DNA of 64,000 nt from an uncultured Bacteroidales bacterium (GCA_903887775.1 CAISRB010000028.1:96309-160308); one strand, 5' to 3'. Numbered from the stretch's first letter, positions 1-8,599 are shown. Numbers and translations are program-made. Notes: a model not told the origin generated them from the letters alone.

Positions 1-552
1 CAGATAACGTATATAAAAAACAAGTATCCGGGTTTAACCGGTTACAATGTCAGGTTTGAAGCTTTTCATTCCGACAAAAAATACGGGAGCCTGCTGAATG
101 CCGAATCATTTCAATACATCGATATGAAAAAGGCGTTCGAGAAGGCCGGCGAGATCATTACTCCTGAAGGCAGGTGGATCATAGCAGATTATTTCCCGAT
201 AAAAGACAGTGGTGATAAAAAGCCTCAGAAAAAGTTTGAGGATTTAGAGAAGCTGGCAGCCGGGTATGGCTGGAAGATCATTTACCAGGAGGATATTACA
301 TACCATGTCCTGCCAACTCTGAAATTTGTAAATATGTATGTCACACGCATCGTAAACCCACTTATATCCTATCTGGAGAACAAACTTTTAATTAAACTTG
401 CCTGGCTGCATCATCTTACTCACGAAATCAGGGAAAAACTTTCATTAAAGCTGAATAAAGAATTTTCAAAACTTGACGTTGAGGCGTTTGTTGCTGAGAA
501 AAAGTACATGATTGTTGTTCTTGAGAAACAGTTGGTCAAAGAGAATAAATAG
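1..552 (+). CDS. SAM-dependent methyltransferase, C-terminal part
   Basis: The frame is open from the first base of the window, so this is the 3' part of a gene that starts upstream; the internal ATG at 124 is not needed. About 183 codons are visible. The segment around residues 45-65 (ITPEGRWIIADYFP) looks like the post-motif beta-strand of class I methyltransferases, where a hydrophobic strand followed by a negatively charged turn positions the substrate. The rest is a mixed helical C-terminal part (LEDLEKL-like helix, then a Tyr/Leu-rich helix) ending in a final strand (KYMIVVLEKQ), as expected at the end of a Rossmann methyltransferase. The SAM-binding motif I lies outside the window, so substrate and exact family cannot be named. 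No partner gene is visible; the next gene is 63 bp downstream. Confidence 0.6.
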   Translation, partial: QITYIKNKYPGLTGYNVRFEAFHSDKKYGSLLNAESFQYIDMKKAFEKAGEIITPEGRWIIADYFPIKDSGDKKPQKKFEDLEKLAAGYGWKIIYQEDITYHVLPTLKFVNMYVTRIVNPLISYLENKLLIKLAWLHHLTHEIREKLSLKLNKEFSKLDVEAFVAEKKYMIVVLEKQLVKENK

Positions 553-615
553 CTTCCTTTTAATTTTCATTTCACATCTTTTTTCTCTATCATTGTAACT
601 AAAGAAAGAAATACG

Positions 616-1872
616 ATGGAACGGACAATCAGATTCAGGCGGTTTTATTGCCTTGCGTTACTTCTGCTTTTTTATAGTACAAGCAAAGCTCAATATGTAA
701 ACCAATGGAGGGGCCCTGAACGGAGGGGCGTCTACCATGAAGCTCATTTACAGAATTTCTGGCCGCCCGAAGGACCCGTCCTGGCCTGGGCCAACGAGGA
801 AATCGGGAACGGATACGGATCGCCTTCGTTTTATGAAAACAAGATCCTGATCTGCGGAGAGATCGACTCCACGGCTTATCTGTTCGCACTGGACGAGGCT
901 GGAAAAATACTTTGGAAAACTGCTTTTGGCAGGGAATGGACGAAGAGCTACCAGGGTTCCCGGATGACCCCGACCATTCATGAAGGAATGATCTATGTAA
1001 GTTCGGGTATGGGGAACCTGGCATGTGTCGAACTGAAAACAGGCAAACTGAGCTGGATGGTCAACCAGAACGATCTTCATGGAGTATTCCCCAGGTATGG
1101 ATATTCCGAATCACCTCTTATCGAAGGGGATATGGTTTTTTTCATGCCGGGTGGAAAGGACACGAATGTAGTTGCCTTAAACCGCTTAACCGGGAAGATC
1201 ATCTGGATATGCAAAGGCCGGGGTGAAAGGCCTGGTTATAATTCACCATTGCTTGTAAGATACGGGGATCGATCGATACTGGTCGTTTTTTCGGCTTATT
1301 CCCTGTTGGGGATAGATGCAAAAACCGGGAAACTTCTATGGGTTCATGAACAGGTAAACACACCCCTTGCAGACAGGAAACCTGGTAACGGCGATACCCA
1401 CAGCAATACGGTATGGTATGAGGACGGAGTAATATATTATATAGCAGGAGATGGCAACGGCGCTGTAAAACTCGCCCTAGAGGACAAAGGCAGCAGTGTT
1501 CGCCAGGTATGGAGAAATCCTACGGTCGATAATTACATGGGCGGTTTCATTATCTCGGGGGAAAAGATCTATACCTGCTCCGACAGCCGCAAGTCCCTGC
1601 TTTGCCTGGATTCCAAAACCGGTAATATCATCGATTCACTGAAGTGCGGAACAGGTGTTGTAATTTCCGATGGAAAGATGCTGTATTATTACAATCAGAA
1701 AGGGGATATTCAACTGATCAATCCCGATAAGGGAAAGATGAATATCATAAGCTATTTCAGGATACCAAAAGGCAGCAAGGAACATTTTTCCCATCCTGTA
1801 ATTGAGCGGGGGAAACTGTATGTAAGGCATGGCAAGGCGCTGATGGATTTCAATATTGCAAAAGCAGAGTAA
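616..1872 (+). CDS. Exported PQQ-like beta-propeller repeat protein
   Basis: This 418-residue protein starts with a signal peptide (residues 1-25, hydrophobic core LALLLLFYS, cleavage before AQ). The mature part opens with WRGPERRGVY, the usual start of Bacteroidota outer-membrane or periplasmic PQQ-like propellers. It then shows repeated blade motifs such as LFALDEAGKILWKTAFG, LACVELKTGKLSWM, VVALNRLTGKIIWI, LLGIDAKTGKLLW and LLCLDSKTGNII, which match the 'ALDxxTGxxxW' PQQ/BamB-type strand. It probably forms an eight-bladed propeller in the periplasm. The family includes BamB-like scaffolds and PQQ-dependent dehydrogenase-like folds; the sequence shows no metal or PQQ catalytic residues that I can assign, so a structural or binding role is as likely as an enzyme. 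It is separated from its neighbours and looks monocistronic. Confidence 0.75.
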   Translation: MERTIRFRRFYCLALLLLFYSTSKAQYVNQWRGPERRGVYHEAHLQNFWPPEGPVLAWANEEIGNGYGSPSFYENKILICGEIDSTAYLFALDEAGKILWKTAFGREWTKSYQGSRMTPTIHEGMIYVSSGMGNLACVELKTGKLSWMVNQNDLHGVFPRYGYSESPLIEGDMVFFMPGGKDTNVVALNRLTGKIIWICKGRGERPGYNSPLLVRYGDRSILVVFSAYSLLGIDAKTGKLLWVHEQVNTPLADRKPGNGDTHSNTVWYEDGVIYYIAGDGNGAVKLALEDKGSSVRQVWRNPTVDNYMGGFIISGEKIYTCSDSRKSLLCLDSKTGNIIDSLKCGTGVVISDGKMLYYYNQKGDIQLINPDKGKMNIISYFRIPKGSKEHFSHPVIERGKLYVRHGKALMDFNIAKAE

Positions 1873-1881
1873 GGTTGCTGA

Positions 1882-2280
1882 TCACTTCTTCCTGCTTGCC
1901 CAGAAAACAATACCTGAAACGCCTGCCACAAATCCCGGAATACAAATAAGGCCAATGAAGCCCATGACCATCCCTTCGCTGATATATTCGGTTTTGTGCA
2001 CAGCTGAGAGTAAATAAATTACTAAAAAAGTGAGTGCGATCAGTCCCAGACATACACCGGCCAGTATTCCATAATTCGCCGGTTTTCTCCAGGGGTTTAT
2101 AATAGCATAAAAGAGAAAAACCATCCCGAGAAGAAGCATTGAAATTCCCGGAAGATTGTCAGTAGTGCCGACCACCTGGGAAGCTATGATCAGCAATACA
2201 GATGCAAGAAAAAAGGATATCGTGAACCAGCGGTGTGATGGATCCAGAAGAGAACTGAAATGATTTTTCATGCTTTGCAA
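1882..2280 (-). CDS. Small four-helix membrane protein, unknown
   Basis: This 132-residue protein has four clear hydrophobic segments (about residues 17-37, 42-62, 70-90 and 105-127) separated by short loops, which indicates a small integral inner-membrane protein. The short N-terminal part is positively charged and there is no signal peptide. No family motif is recognised. It is followed on the same strand by nothing and preceded, 11 bp upstream, by another small membrane protein at 2292-2696, so the two probably form an operon. The gene is convergent with the beta-propeller gene that ends 9 bp away. Confidence 0.55.
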   Translation of the reverse strand: MQSMKNHFSSLLDPSHRWFTISFFLASVLLIIASQVVGTTDNLPGISMLLLGMVFLFYAIINPWRKPANYGILAGVCLGLIALTFLVIYLLSAVHKTEYISEGMVMGFIGLICIPGFVAGVSGIVFWASRKK

Positions 2281-2291
2281 TTAAGGAATTT

Positions 2292-2696
2292 TTATCTCAT
2301 TATAAACGGAACTACCGATGCAATCAGGCCTGTACATACCACGACCATGAGGAAGAGGTTATACCTCACGTTATAATTGCTCAACAGGGTCTCGTCGTAA
2401 TATTTGGAAACATTCTGGTCGCGGTACATCGCAATGAGCCCGTTCGTAAGTTTTACCCTGGTCTGCCTGCCTTTTAACAAACCAATTATAACAACAAGGT
2501 TCACTACAACGATAAGGACGACAAATATGAACATCACCATGAGTGAGGAACTTTCGGTGCGTGATTTTTCAACCATTCCTGAATTCACCCCCAGAGTGAT
2601 CAGGTTCAGGACTATTGAAGTCAGAATGAAGATCGTATCGGTCTTTGTATTCTGCTCAAGTTCTTTTGTTATGTGATTATGGACCTGTTCTAACAT
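2292..2696 (-). CDS. Small membrane protein, unknown
   Basis: This 134-residue protein has a short amphipathic N-terminal helix (EQVHNHITKELEQNTK) followed by three hydrophobic segments, about residues 22-40, 48-72 and 112-132. The cytosolic loop between the second and third segments is charged (RQTRVKLTNGLIAMYRDQNVSKYYDETLLSNY). I do not recognise a family. It lies 11 bp upstream of the other small membrane protein (1882-2280) on the same strand and 35 bp downstream of the Skp-like gene, so all three may be read from one promoter in the spacer at 3314-3512. Confidence 0.5.
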   Translation of the reverse strand: MLEQVHNHITKELEQNTKTDTIFILTSIVLNLITLGVNSGMVEKSRTESSSLMVMFIFVVLIVVVNLVVIIGLLKGRQTRVKLTNGLIAMYRDQNVSKYYDETLLSNYNVRYNLFLMVVVCTGLIASVVPFIMR

Positions 2697-2731
2697 AGTT
2701 TTTGGTTTTAAAGTTTGTTACAAAATTAATA

Positions 2732-3313
2732 CTATTTCTTACCAAACATTTTACAGTAACCATCCAGCATATCCATTTCTATTCCCAACTCTTCAATCGG
2801 GACAGGAGCCTGAGCGGCGATATCTGCAGACATTTTATCGATATTCTCCTTCGGCTGGAAAAGCGCTGCCACCTGTTTGGTCAGGTCAACGATTTCAAAT
2901 GAAGGGTCACTGTAATTGAGTTCCCATTTGCTGATTATAATACTGACACCAGCTGTTTTTGCCAGTTCGGGAAGTTTGTCTTTAACTACTGCCATAACAG
3001 ATGCAACTGATCCCGTGCTGAAAACCATCTGGTGGAGCAAATGCTGATATGATATCGCGTCAACGCTCAGTTCCTTAATCCTGGCCGTGTCATGTACTTT
3101 TGTTGCAGAATCGGTCTGCTGGCTTAATTTTATCATATGCTGTTTTAAAAAGTCCGTCCTTGACCAGGCAAAAATTATTATCCTTGAATCGTATACACCG
3201 ATCTTAATGCCTGCTGATTTCTTTTGTGAAAATGCCTCAAATGAAATCATTGCGCTTAATAATAAGGTAAGTGCGAAAAAAACTGATACGATGGTTTTGT
3301 TTCTTGTTCTCAT
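2732..3313 (-). CDS. Exported OmpH/Skp-like protein
   Basis: This 193-residue protein begins with a signal peptide (residues 1-30, core VSVFFALTLLLSAM, ending AFSQ). The mature start GIKIGVYDSRIIIFAW resembles the first strand of OmpH/Skp periplasmic chaperones ('kIgyVdsqkI'), and near residue 130 the segment KWELNYSDPSFEIVDLTKQV resembles the Skp C-terminal strand ending in 'DIT..V'. Between them is a helix-forming stretch. The central tentacle helices are shorter than in classical Skp, so this is a relative rather than a standard Skp. The start ATG is preceded by a strong Shine-Dalgarno-like run (TCCTCCT at 3321-3327 on the plus strand), which is unusual in this phylum. It is divergent from the gene at 3513, with an 18-bp inverted repeat in the 199-bp spacer. 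Confidence 0.5.
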   Translation of the reverse strand: MRTRNKTIVSVFFALTLLLSAMISFEAFSQKKSAGIKIGVYDSRIIIFAWSRTDFLKQHMIKLSQQTDSATKVHDTARIKELSVDAISYQHLLHQMVFSTGSVASVMAVVKDKLPELAKTAGVSIIISKWELNYSDPSFEIVDLTKQVAALFQPKENIDKMSADIAAQAPVPIEELGIEMDMLDGYCKMFGKK

Positions 3314-3437
3314 TGTTTACTCCTCCTTTTTTGATTGTTAATTTTGATTTCTGTGATTCTTTTTCTTATTTTTGGTTTGACAATGCCCGCGGGTATTTTT
3401 ACATCGCGAAATTAAACCTGGTTTGATGCTTGCCATA

Positions 3438-3484
3438 GTAACACTCTTGTAAAATCGTTGTAAAATATTTTACAAGAGTGTTAC
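3438..3484. promoter_or_regulatory. 18-bp perfect inverted repeat between divergent genes
   Basis: The arm GTAACACTCTTGTAAAAT at 3438-3455 is repeated as its exact reverse complement at 3467-3484, with an 11-base loop. The loop holds a further copy of TTGTAAAAT, so this 9-mer occurs three times within the element (two direct, one inverted). The element lies 125 bp upstream of the Skp-like gene and 28 bp upstream of the TTG start of the membrane-regulator-like gene. It could be an operator for a dimeric regulator, or a cruciform or hairpin in a leader RNA. A terminator is unlikely because no gene ends here and no T-run follows on either strand. Confidence 0.6.
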
Positions 3485-3512
3485 ATACAATAACTTATAA
3501 AACAGAAGAACT

Positions 3513-4484
3513 TTGTCCCGGAACGATAAAGCATATTTTGAAGAGCTGAAAAAAAAGATTGTGGCCATGATGCAGCAATCATATCCGGGCATTAATCCGT
3601 CAATCTCTGAATGGAGAGGACAGGAAATAACTGATTTCCAGGAAGAGCTGCTTAGAAAAGCGAATGCGCATATCAGTGAGAAATGGTTTTACAACCATAT
3701 GAAATCTGTAAGCAGGACCTTACCAAGAATTGATGTTTTAAATCTTTTATGCAAGTATGCAGGGTATGCTAACTGGGATGATTTTGTATTTAAGAACCAG
3801 GACCTTATATCGGCCGCCCAAAGTGAAAACACCTCTGCAGATGCCGTAACCAAACCTGATGCCATCAGGGCAAACCACTATTTCCTCCTTATTCCCTTTG
3901 CCGCAATAATAATATTCCTGATCTTTTTCGGCATATTCAAACTCTTCAACACCCGTGAATATAAGTTCTGTTTCTATGATTTTGACACTAAGGAGCCTAT
4001 CACCAACTCAAAAATCGAGGTGAAGGTTTTACTTGAAGGCGAAACTCCGGCAAGCAGTTTCTGCAGTAATGACGGCTGTTTCTTTTTGAAAACGGATAAA
4101 AGCCTGGTGAGGCTGGTTGTTTCCACACCGTATTACCAGACTGATACCATCACCCGCATTGTAAGGAAGCTCAACCCGAACGAAATAGTGAGCCTTCATG
4201 CCAACGATTATGCCCTTATGATCCATTATTTCTCACAAATGAAGGTGGATGACTGGGGCAAACGAAGAATCCGCCTCGACAGCATGATTGATGATGGTGC
4301 AATGATCTACCAGTTATATAATGAAAAGAATGCGGCAAGCGGGATGGAACTCCTGAACAAACAGGAATTTATAGATAAACTGACAATGCCTTCGGGCAGC
4401 CTGAAAAATATTGAAGTACTGGATACAAAGTTCCATGCCGGAAAGATCATGGTTCTTAGGTTCAGGGTTAAGTTACCGGTATGA
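3513..4484 (+). CDS. Membrane-anchored protein with N-terminal helical domain
   Basis: This 323-residue protein has a helical, charged N-terminal domain (residues 1-100) with a KWFYNHMKS...LPRIDVLNLLCKYAGYANWDDF segment, one transmembrane helix (about 128-148, LLIPFAAIIIFLIFFGIF), and a 170-residue C-terminal part, probably outside the cytosol, that begins like a beta-sandwich (YKFCFYDFDTKEPITNSKIEVKV). I think the N-terminal domain recurs in Bacteroidota proteins where it may be a small regulatory or DNA-binding-like module, but I cannot name it. The only start that keeps the whole domain is TTG at 3513, because an in-frame stop lies at 3498; the first ATG is at 3567. Its stop overlaps the next start by 4 bp (ATGA), so the two are translationally coupled. 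The inverted repeat at 3438-3484 lies just upstream. Confidence 0.55.
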   Translation: MSRNDKAYFEELKKKIVAMMQQSYPGINPSISEWRGQEITDFQEELLRKANAHISEKWFYNHMKSVSRTLPRIDVLNLLCKYAGYANWDDFVFKNQDLISAAQSENTSADAVTKPDAIRANHYFLLIPFAAIIIFLIFFGIFKLFNTREYKFCFYDFDTKEPITNSKIEVKVLLEGETPASSFCSNDGCFFLKTDKSLVRLVVSTPYYQTDTITRIVRKLNPNEIVSLHANDYALMIHYFSQMKVDDWGKRRIRLDSMIDDGAMIYQLYNEKNAASGMELLNKQEFIDKLTMPSGSLKNIEVLDTKFHAGKIMVLRFRVKLPV

Positions 4485-5044
4485 AAAGGATCGTTAAAAT
4501 ATTGCCGCTTATTCTCATTTACCTGATCGTATGCGCTAAAAGTTGTGATAACAACGAGCAATCCACCCTTGAATTTGAGAGATACAAGGCAACTAATGTT
4601 AAAGACAGCATCACCTCCGTGTTTGAAAGTAACACCCTGAATCAGAATGAGCTCAAGGCATTTGAAACAATGGCCCGCTTAAAATTGAACGACCTTGCCG
4701 ACTATCTGAAGATTATGAATGACAGCTCGGCTGAAAAAACATTTAAGGAGAAGGCCCGTGAGATGGCCACTGCATTGTTCATCCCGGGAAAGAAAGTTCC
4801 TGAATACCCTCCGGGAACTGTGTTCGATTCAATACGGGTTTGCCTGGAACTGCAAGCAGTCAGTGATTCTTTATACTCCGGGCAGTTAGGTTTTTCGGTC
4901 AAACTTTCTCCCTTCTATCAGGTCAAGAGGAATATCACTGATGCCGGGACCAGAATCGTCGATATCTTTGCACTAAAACAAAAAAAAGTTTTCGGCAGGG
5001 ATACTTTAAAAATATGGAATGTCCTTCTCGGGGACATCAGGTAG
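4481..5044 (+). CDS. Small lipoprotein, unknown
   Basis: This 187-residue protein has a lipoprotein-like signal (hydrophobic LPLILIYLIVCAKSC, with Cys22 as the likely lipidated residue) and a mature, mostly helical and charged domain. No family is recognised. It overlaps the upstream membrane-anchored gene by 4 bp, which suggests that the two products are made together and may interact across the periplasmic face. The C-terminal half contains SVKLSPFYQVKRNITDAGTRIVDIFAL, a pattern of alternating strands. It ends 27 bp before the TonB-dependent receptor on the same strand; coupling to the receptor is possible but not shown. Confidence 0.5.
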   Translation: MKRIVKILPLILIYLIVCAKSCDNNEQSTLEFERYKATNVKDSITSVFESNTLNQNELKAFETMARLKLNDLADYLKIMNDSSAEKTFKEKAREMATALFIPGKKVPEYPPGTVFDSIRVCLELQAVSDSLYSGQLGFSVKLSPFYQVKRNITDAGTRIVDIFALKQKKVFGRDTLKIWNVLLGDIR

Positions 5045-5071
5045 TCAAATCCCGTTTGTTTTTATAGCTTT

Positions 5072-7420
5072 ATGAAATGCCAGGATCTGATCACTGCAAT
5101 TATTTTTTCATTTGCTTTTTCCCAGGTTCCGACCCAGGTTCCGACCCAGGTAGTCCGCGGGAAGGTCATTGACCTTGAAACACGTACCGGGCTGGAGGGA
5201 GCACATGTTGTAGTGCTGCATTCCGATCCCCTGCTGGGAGGAGTTACGAAAGCCGATGGCAGTTTCAGGATCGAGAATGTGCCGGTAGGAAGGCACAGCA
5301 TTCAGGCCAGTTTCCTGGGGTATAAAACTGCAATCATCCCTGAGATCCTTATTTCATCGGGCAAGGAAACAGTCCTCTTCATCGAGATTGAGGAGATCAC
5401 TTTCATGGCAAAGGAAGTTGAAGTCAAAGCCGATATCAATAAAGACAAGGCTATAAATCCAATGGCCATGGTGAGCGCCCGTTCATTTAACGTGGAGGAA
5501 AGCAGGCGGTATGCCGGTTCGGTGGATGACCCGATGCGGGCCGTTTCGAATTTTGCAGGTGTGGCATCCAATGCAGGGGTCAATTCAAACCAGATCATGA
5601 TACGGGGTAATTCACCAAAAGGCCTGCTCTGGAGGGTGGAAGGTGCTGATATCCCTAACCCGAATCATTTTGCATTTGTGGGAACATCCGGAGGGGGATT
5701 CACCATTTTCAGCAGCCAGGTTCTCAGCAATTCAGATTTTTACACCTCGGCATTCCCGGCACAGTTTGGGAATGCTTTGTCGGGCGTATTTGACATGAGG
5801 TTCAGGAACGGCAACAATGCCAGGCATGAGTATGCTTTCCAGTTAGGTGTCCAGGGCCTGGATGTATCGGCCGAAGGCCCCTTCTCAAAAAAGCAGACCG
5901 GCTCCTATTTGTTTAATTACCGTTATTCGATATTGTACTTCCTTGGCTATATCGATCCCGGCATGAAAAACGTGATCCCTTCGTTCCAGGACCTTTCGTT
6001 CAAGATCAATCTGCCGACACCAAAGGCAGGAACCTTTTCTATTGTTGGTATTGGCGGGGCTTCACGGATAAGCTCCGTACCAAAACAGGATTCTTCGGAA
6101 TGGATTACACTCGATGATCGTTCCAAATCTTACCTCGACAACCTGATGGGAGCCATTTCGGTTAACCACCTGATCTATTTAAACAGGGAATCTTTTCTCC
6201 GCTCTTATATCTCTGCAACCTATAACAAAATCGTTTCAGAGGAGAGCCTGATGACTTCCGGGTACCAGCTGAGGCCCGAAACCAATTTGAACCATCAGAA
6301 TTTAAGGATTAACGCCTCCCTGTTTTTTAACAGGAAATTCGGGACGCGTTATACATTCAGAACCGGGATCATTTACTCTTCGCTTTTTTACAAACTGGAT
6401 GTACAATCGAGAAATCCTTTTACAGGGATTTACGGTTATGTGAACCAGGGAACCGGACAAACCGGCATGTTACAAGCCTATGCTGAAGCAAGAAACGACT
6501 TCACAAACAATTTTTCCCTTACCGGCGGACTGAATTTTGAGTACTTCTTCCTGAACAACCATTATTCATTGGAACCCCGCCTGGCTCTTCGCTGGCAGTT
6601 CGCGCCAAAACATGCATTAAGTTTAGGATATGGCACACATTCCCAACTGGAGGATATCGGGGTGTATCTCACCGGGGTCCCGGTAAACCAAAGCATTACC
6701 ACCCAGCCCAACAGGTCGCTGAATTACAGCAGGGCACAGCATTTTGTGCTGGGATACGACTATCTCATAAGCCAGGATATGAGGCTTAAAATCGAAACCT
6801 ATTATCAGTATCTGTATAGTATTCCTGTGATCTCGGGCAGTTATTATTCCCAGCTTAACAGTACAGGTTATTATATCAGTGATTCACTCATCAATAAAGG
6901 CAGCGGCCGGAATATCGGCATCGACATAACTTTTGAGAAGTTCCTTACAAAACAATATTATTATATGGTCACGATTTCCCTGTTTGATTCGAAATATACC
7001 GGGGGAGACGGCATATTAAGGAATACAAGATTCAATACAAACTACGTGGTTAATCTGCTGGGAGGCAAGGAGTGGACTATCCGAAGCAAGAATATTTTCG
7101 GTCTGAACCTTAAAGGCAGTTTTACCGGAGGAGAATACTACGTTCCCATAGATCTCGCTCAATCCATCTCACAGCAGAGGGAGATCCTTGATGAAGGGGC
7201 TGCTTATACTGTGAGGCTGCCCTCTGTATTCTATCTTGACCTGACTCTGACCTACCGTACAAACCATAAAAAATTCTCCGGCATATGGGCCTTGCAGATA
7301 AGGAACCTCCTGAACCAGAAACCCATTGTAGGATATGTTTATAATGATTTCAACGAATCTGTGGAGACTCAGAAATCACTGGGGATTGTCCCGCTTTTGA
7401 GTTATAAGATTGAATTTTAA
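5072..7420 (+). CDS. TonB-dependent receptor with carboxypeptidase-regulatory domain
   Basis: This 782-residue outer-membrane protein has a signal peptide (residues 1-17, cleaved near FSQ). A carboxypeptidase-regulatory-like (CarboxypepD_reg) domain follows (about 26-105: VVRGKVIDLETRTGLEGAHV, ADGSFRIENVPVGRHSIQASFLGYKT). A plug domain follows (about 125-230, with NQIMIRGNSPKGLLWRVEGADIPNP), and then a C-terminal beta-barrel of about 550 residues ending in aromatic Phe (LLSYKIEF). It is the size and order of SusC-like and siderophore-like receptors of Bacteroidota, though it lacks a clear TonB box. No SusD partner gene is adjacent, so a starch-type SusCD pair is not supported. Just after the signal peptide an in-frame 12-bp duplication gives QVPTQVPTQV. 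It takes up an unknown large ligand in a TonB/ExbBD-dependent way. Confidence 0.85.
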   Translation: MKCQDLITAIIFSFAFSQVPTQVPTQVVRGKVIDLETRTGLEGAHVVVLHSDPLLGGVTKADGSFRIENVPVGRHSIQASFLGYKTAIIPEILISSGKETVLFIEIEEITFMAKEVEVKADINKDKAINPMAMVSARSFNVEESRRYAGSVDDPMRAVSNFAGVASNAGVNSNQIMIRGNSPKGLLWRVEGADIPNPNHFAFVGTSGGGFTIFSSQVLSNSDFYTSAFPAQFGNALSGVFDMRFRNGNNARHEYAFQLGVQGLDVSAEGPFSKKQTGSYLFNYRYSILYFLGYIDPGMKNVIPSFQDLSFKINLPTPKAGTFSIVGIGGASRISSVPKQDSSEWITLDDRSKSYLDNLMGAISVNHLIYLNRESFLRSYISATYNKIVSEESLMTSGYQLRPETNLNHQNLRINASLFFNRKFGTRYTFRTGIIYSSLFYKLDVQSRNPFTGIYGYVNQGTGQTGMLQAYAEARNDFTNNFSLTGGLNFEYFFLNNHYSLEPRLALRWQFAPKHALSLGYGTHSQLEDIGVYLTGVPVNQSITTQPNRSLNYSRAQHFVLGYDYLISQDMRLKIETYYQYLYSIPVISGSYYSQLNSTGYYISDSLINKGSGRNIGIDITFEKFLTKQYYYMVTISLFDSKYTGGDGILRNTRFNTNYVVNLLGGKEWTIRSKNIFGLNLKGSFTGGEYYVPIDLAQSISQQREILDEGAAYTVRLPSVFYLDLTLTYRTNHKKFSGIWALQIRNLLNQKPIVGYVYNDFNESVETQKSLGIVPLLSYKIEF
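5121..5151 (+). repeat. 12-bp tandem duplication in the TonB receptor
   Basis: The unit CCCAGGTTCCGA occurs at 5121-5132 and 5133-5144, followed by a partial copy CCCAGGT. It encodes the extra QVPT repeats just after the signal peptide. It looks like a recent slippage event in a linker that tolerates length change. Confidence 0.7.
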
Positions 7421-7457
7421 CCCGCCTCTTCTATAGTATTGCGTCGTAGATTTTCTA

Positions 7458-7489
7458 TTTGCGAAACCATCATTTTTTTACTATTTTTG
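7458..7489 (+). promoter_or_regulatory. Bacteroidota-type promoter for the T9SS gene
   Basis: TTTG at 7458-7461 is followed after 20 bases by TATTTTTG at 7482-7489. This matches the -33 TTTG and -7 TAnnTTTG elements recognised by the major sigma factor of this phylum. The ATG of the next gene is at 7506, 17 bases downstream, so the leader would be short. Confidence 0.6.
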
Positions 7490-7505
7490 CAGAAACCACA
7501 TTACC

Positions 7506-8552
7506 ATGAAGTCAATTTCTCTTTCCGTTTTAGCACTGTTTATTGCGGTTATCTCTCTATCCCAGACTACGATAACTTTTAAAAACAATGCGCTTTTAAC
7601 CGGTGACATAAACTCATCACAGGAAATACAATATGTTTTACCCGGCGATTCAGGACCAAACCAGATATGGGACTTCTCAAAAATCCAGTTTACAGGAACC
7701 ACAAGTCAAAGTTCTGTGACTCCTGTCCCTTCAAAAACCCTGAACAGCTTTAACGCTTCAAACGTCGTCCTCAAAGAATCTGATAAAGACTATTATTTTA
7801 CAATTACCGATGCGCTTTTTGAAGAAAACGGCTATATCTCAAAAGACATCACACTTAACTATTCTGATCCGGTGCTTAAAATGAAATATCCTTTTTCCTA
7901 TGGGGATCAGTTCACCGACAGGTGGGCTGGAAGTGCTTTATTCCAGAACGTAACGAAGATCGATCTCAGCGGTGATTTTTCTGTTTCCGCTGATGCATAT
8001 GGCACATTAATTCTTCCCAACCAGGTCCTGAAAAATACATTAAGGGTAAGAACGGAAAAAAACAGTGTTGAAATAAATCCCTGCAGTACTGTTGAAAGCC
8101 AGACAATCCGTTATTTCTGGTACGCTCAACAATACCGTTACCCGGTTCTCATCATCACGACCATTCAGGTTAAAACTTCAGGAAAGGATTCAGGGATTAC
8201 CCGTTCAGCTTCTGTAAACCTTGAGCAACCATTAAACGGGGAGGTTATCTCGGGCGTTACAGATACACAGGTGTCTCCTGACAATTCGGATGTTTCAGTG
8301 ATTATATACCCGAATCCTTTTACAGAAAAACTAACCTACAATTATTTCCTCAGGAAAGAACTGCCGGTGACCCTTGATCTGTATGATATGACCGGCAGGC
8401 TCAGCCGCCGGCTTATTCAAACACAAGTTCAGCCTGAAGGCCTGCACTCAGGGGTTTTACATTCTGATGAAGTCGGGATGTCGCCCGGTATTTATTATCT
8501 CCGCTTTACATTTGACCACAAGGTTTCGATCAGCAAGGTTGTAAAAATGTAG
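7506..8552 (+). CDS. Secreted protein with T9SS type A sorting domain
   Basis: This 348-residue protein has a signal peptide (1-20, LSVLALFIAVISLSQ) and a C-terminal T9SS sorting domain (about 263-348). The domain begins at VIIYPNPFTEKLTYNYFL and ends with GIYYLRFTFDHKVSISKVVKM, the typical 'YPNP...G.Y.l....g....kvvk' signature. Such cargo is exported through the outer membrane by the Por/Spr system and anchored or released. The central region (about 20-255) shows no recognised enzyme motif; it looks like a beta-rich surface protein related to Bacteroidota families with PGDSGPNQIWDFS motifs. A good promoter lies 17 bp upstream. Confidence 0.75.
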   Translation: MKSISLSVLALFIAVISLSQTTITFKNNALLTGDINSSQEIQYVLPGDSGPNQIWDFSKIQFTGTTSQSSVTPVPSKTLNSFNASNVVLKESDKDYYFTITDALFEENGYISKDITLNYSDPVLKMKYPFSYGDQFTDRWAGSALFQNVTKIDLSGDFSVSADAYGTLILPNQVLKNTLRVRTEKNSVEINPCSTVESQTIRYFWYAQQYRYPVLIITTIQVKTSGKDSGITRSASVNLEQPLNGEVISGVTDTQVSPDNSDVSVIIYPNPFTEKLTYNYFLRKELPVTLDLYDMTGRLSRRLIQTQVQPEGLHSGVLHSDEVGMSPGIYYLRFTFDHKVSISKVVKM

Positions 8553-8572
8553 TTTGCAAAGCCCTGCCGGTA

Positions 8573-8599
8573 CGGAGAAACCTTACCTTGGTTTTTCCG
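8573..8599. terminator. Bidirectional hairpin between convergent genes
   Basis: CGGAGAAACC at 8573-8582 pairs with GGTTTTTCCG at 8590-8599 (one G-T wobble) around a 7-base loop. The hairpin straddles the stop of the GMC oxidoreductase gene and lies about 20 bp after the T9SS gene. A run of T follows the loop on the plus strand, so it could end transcription from both sides. Confidence 0.45.

Noticed and set aside
5072..7420. SusC/SusD pair
   Set aside because: No SusD-like gene follows the TonB receptor.
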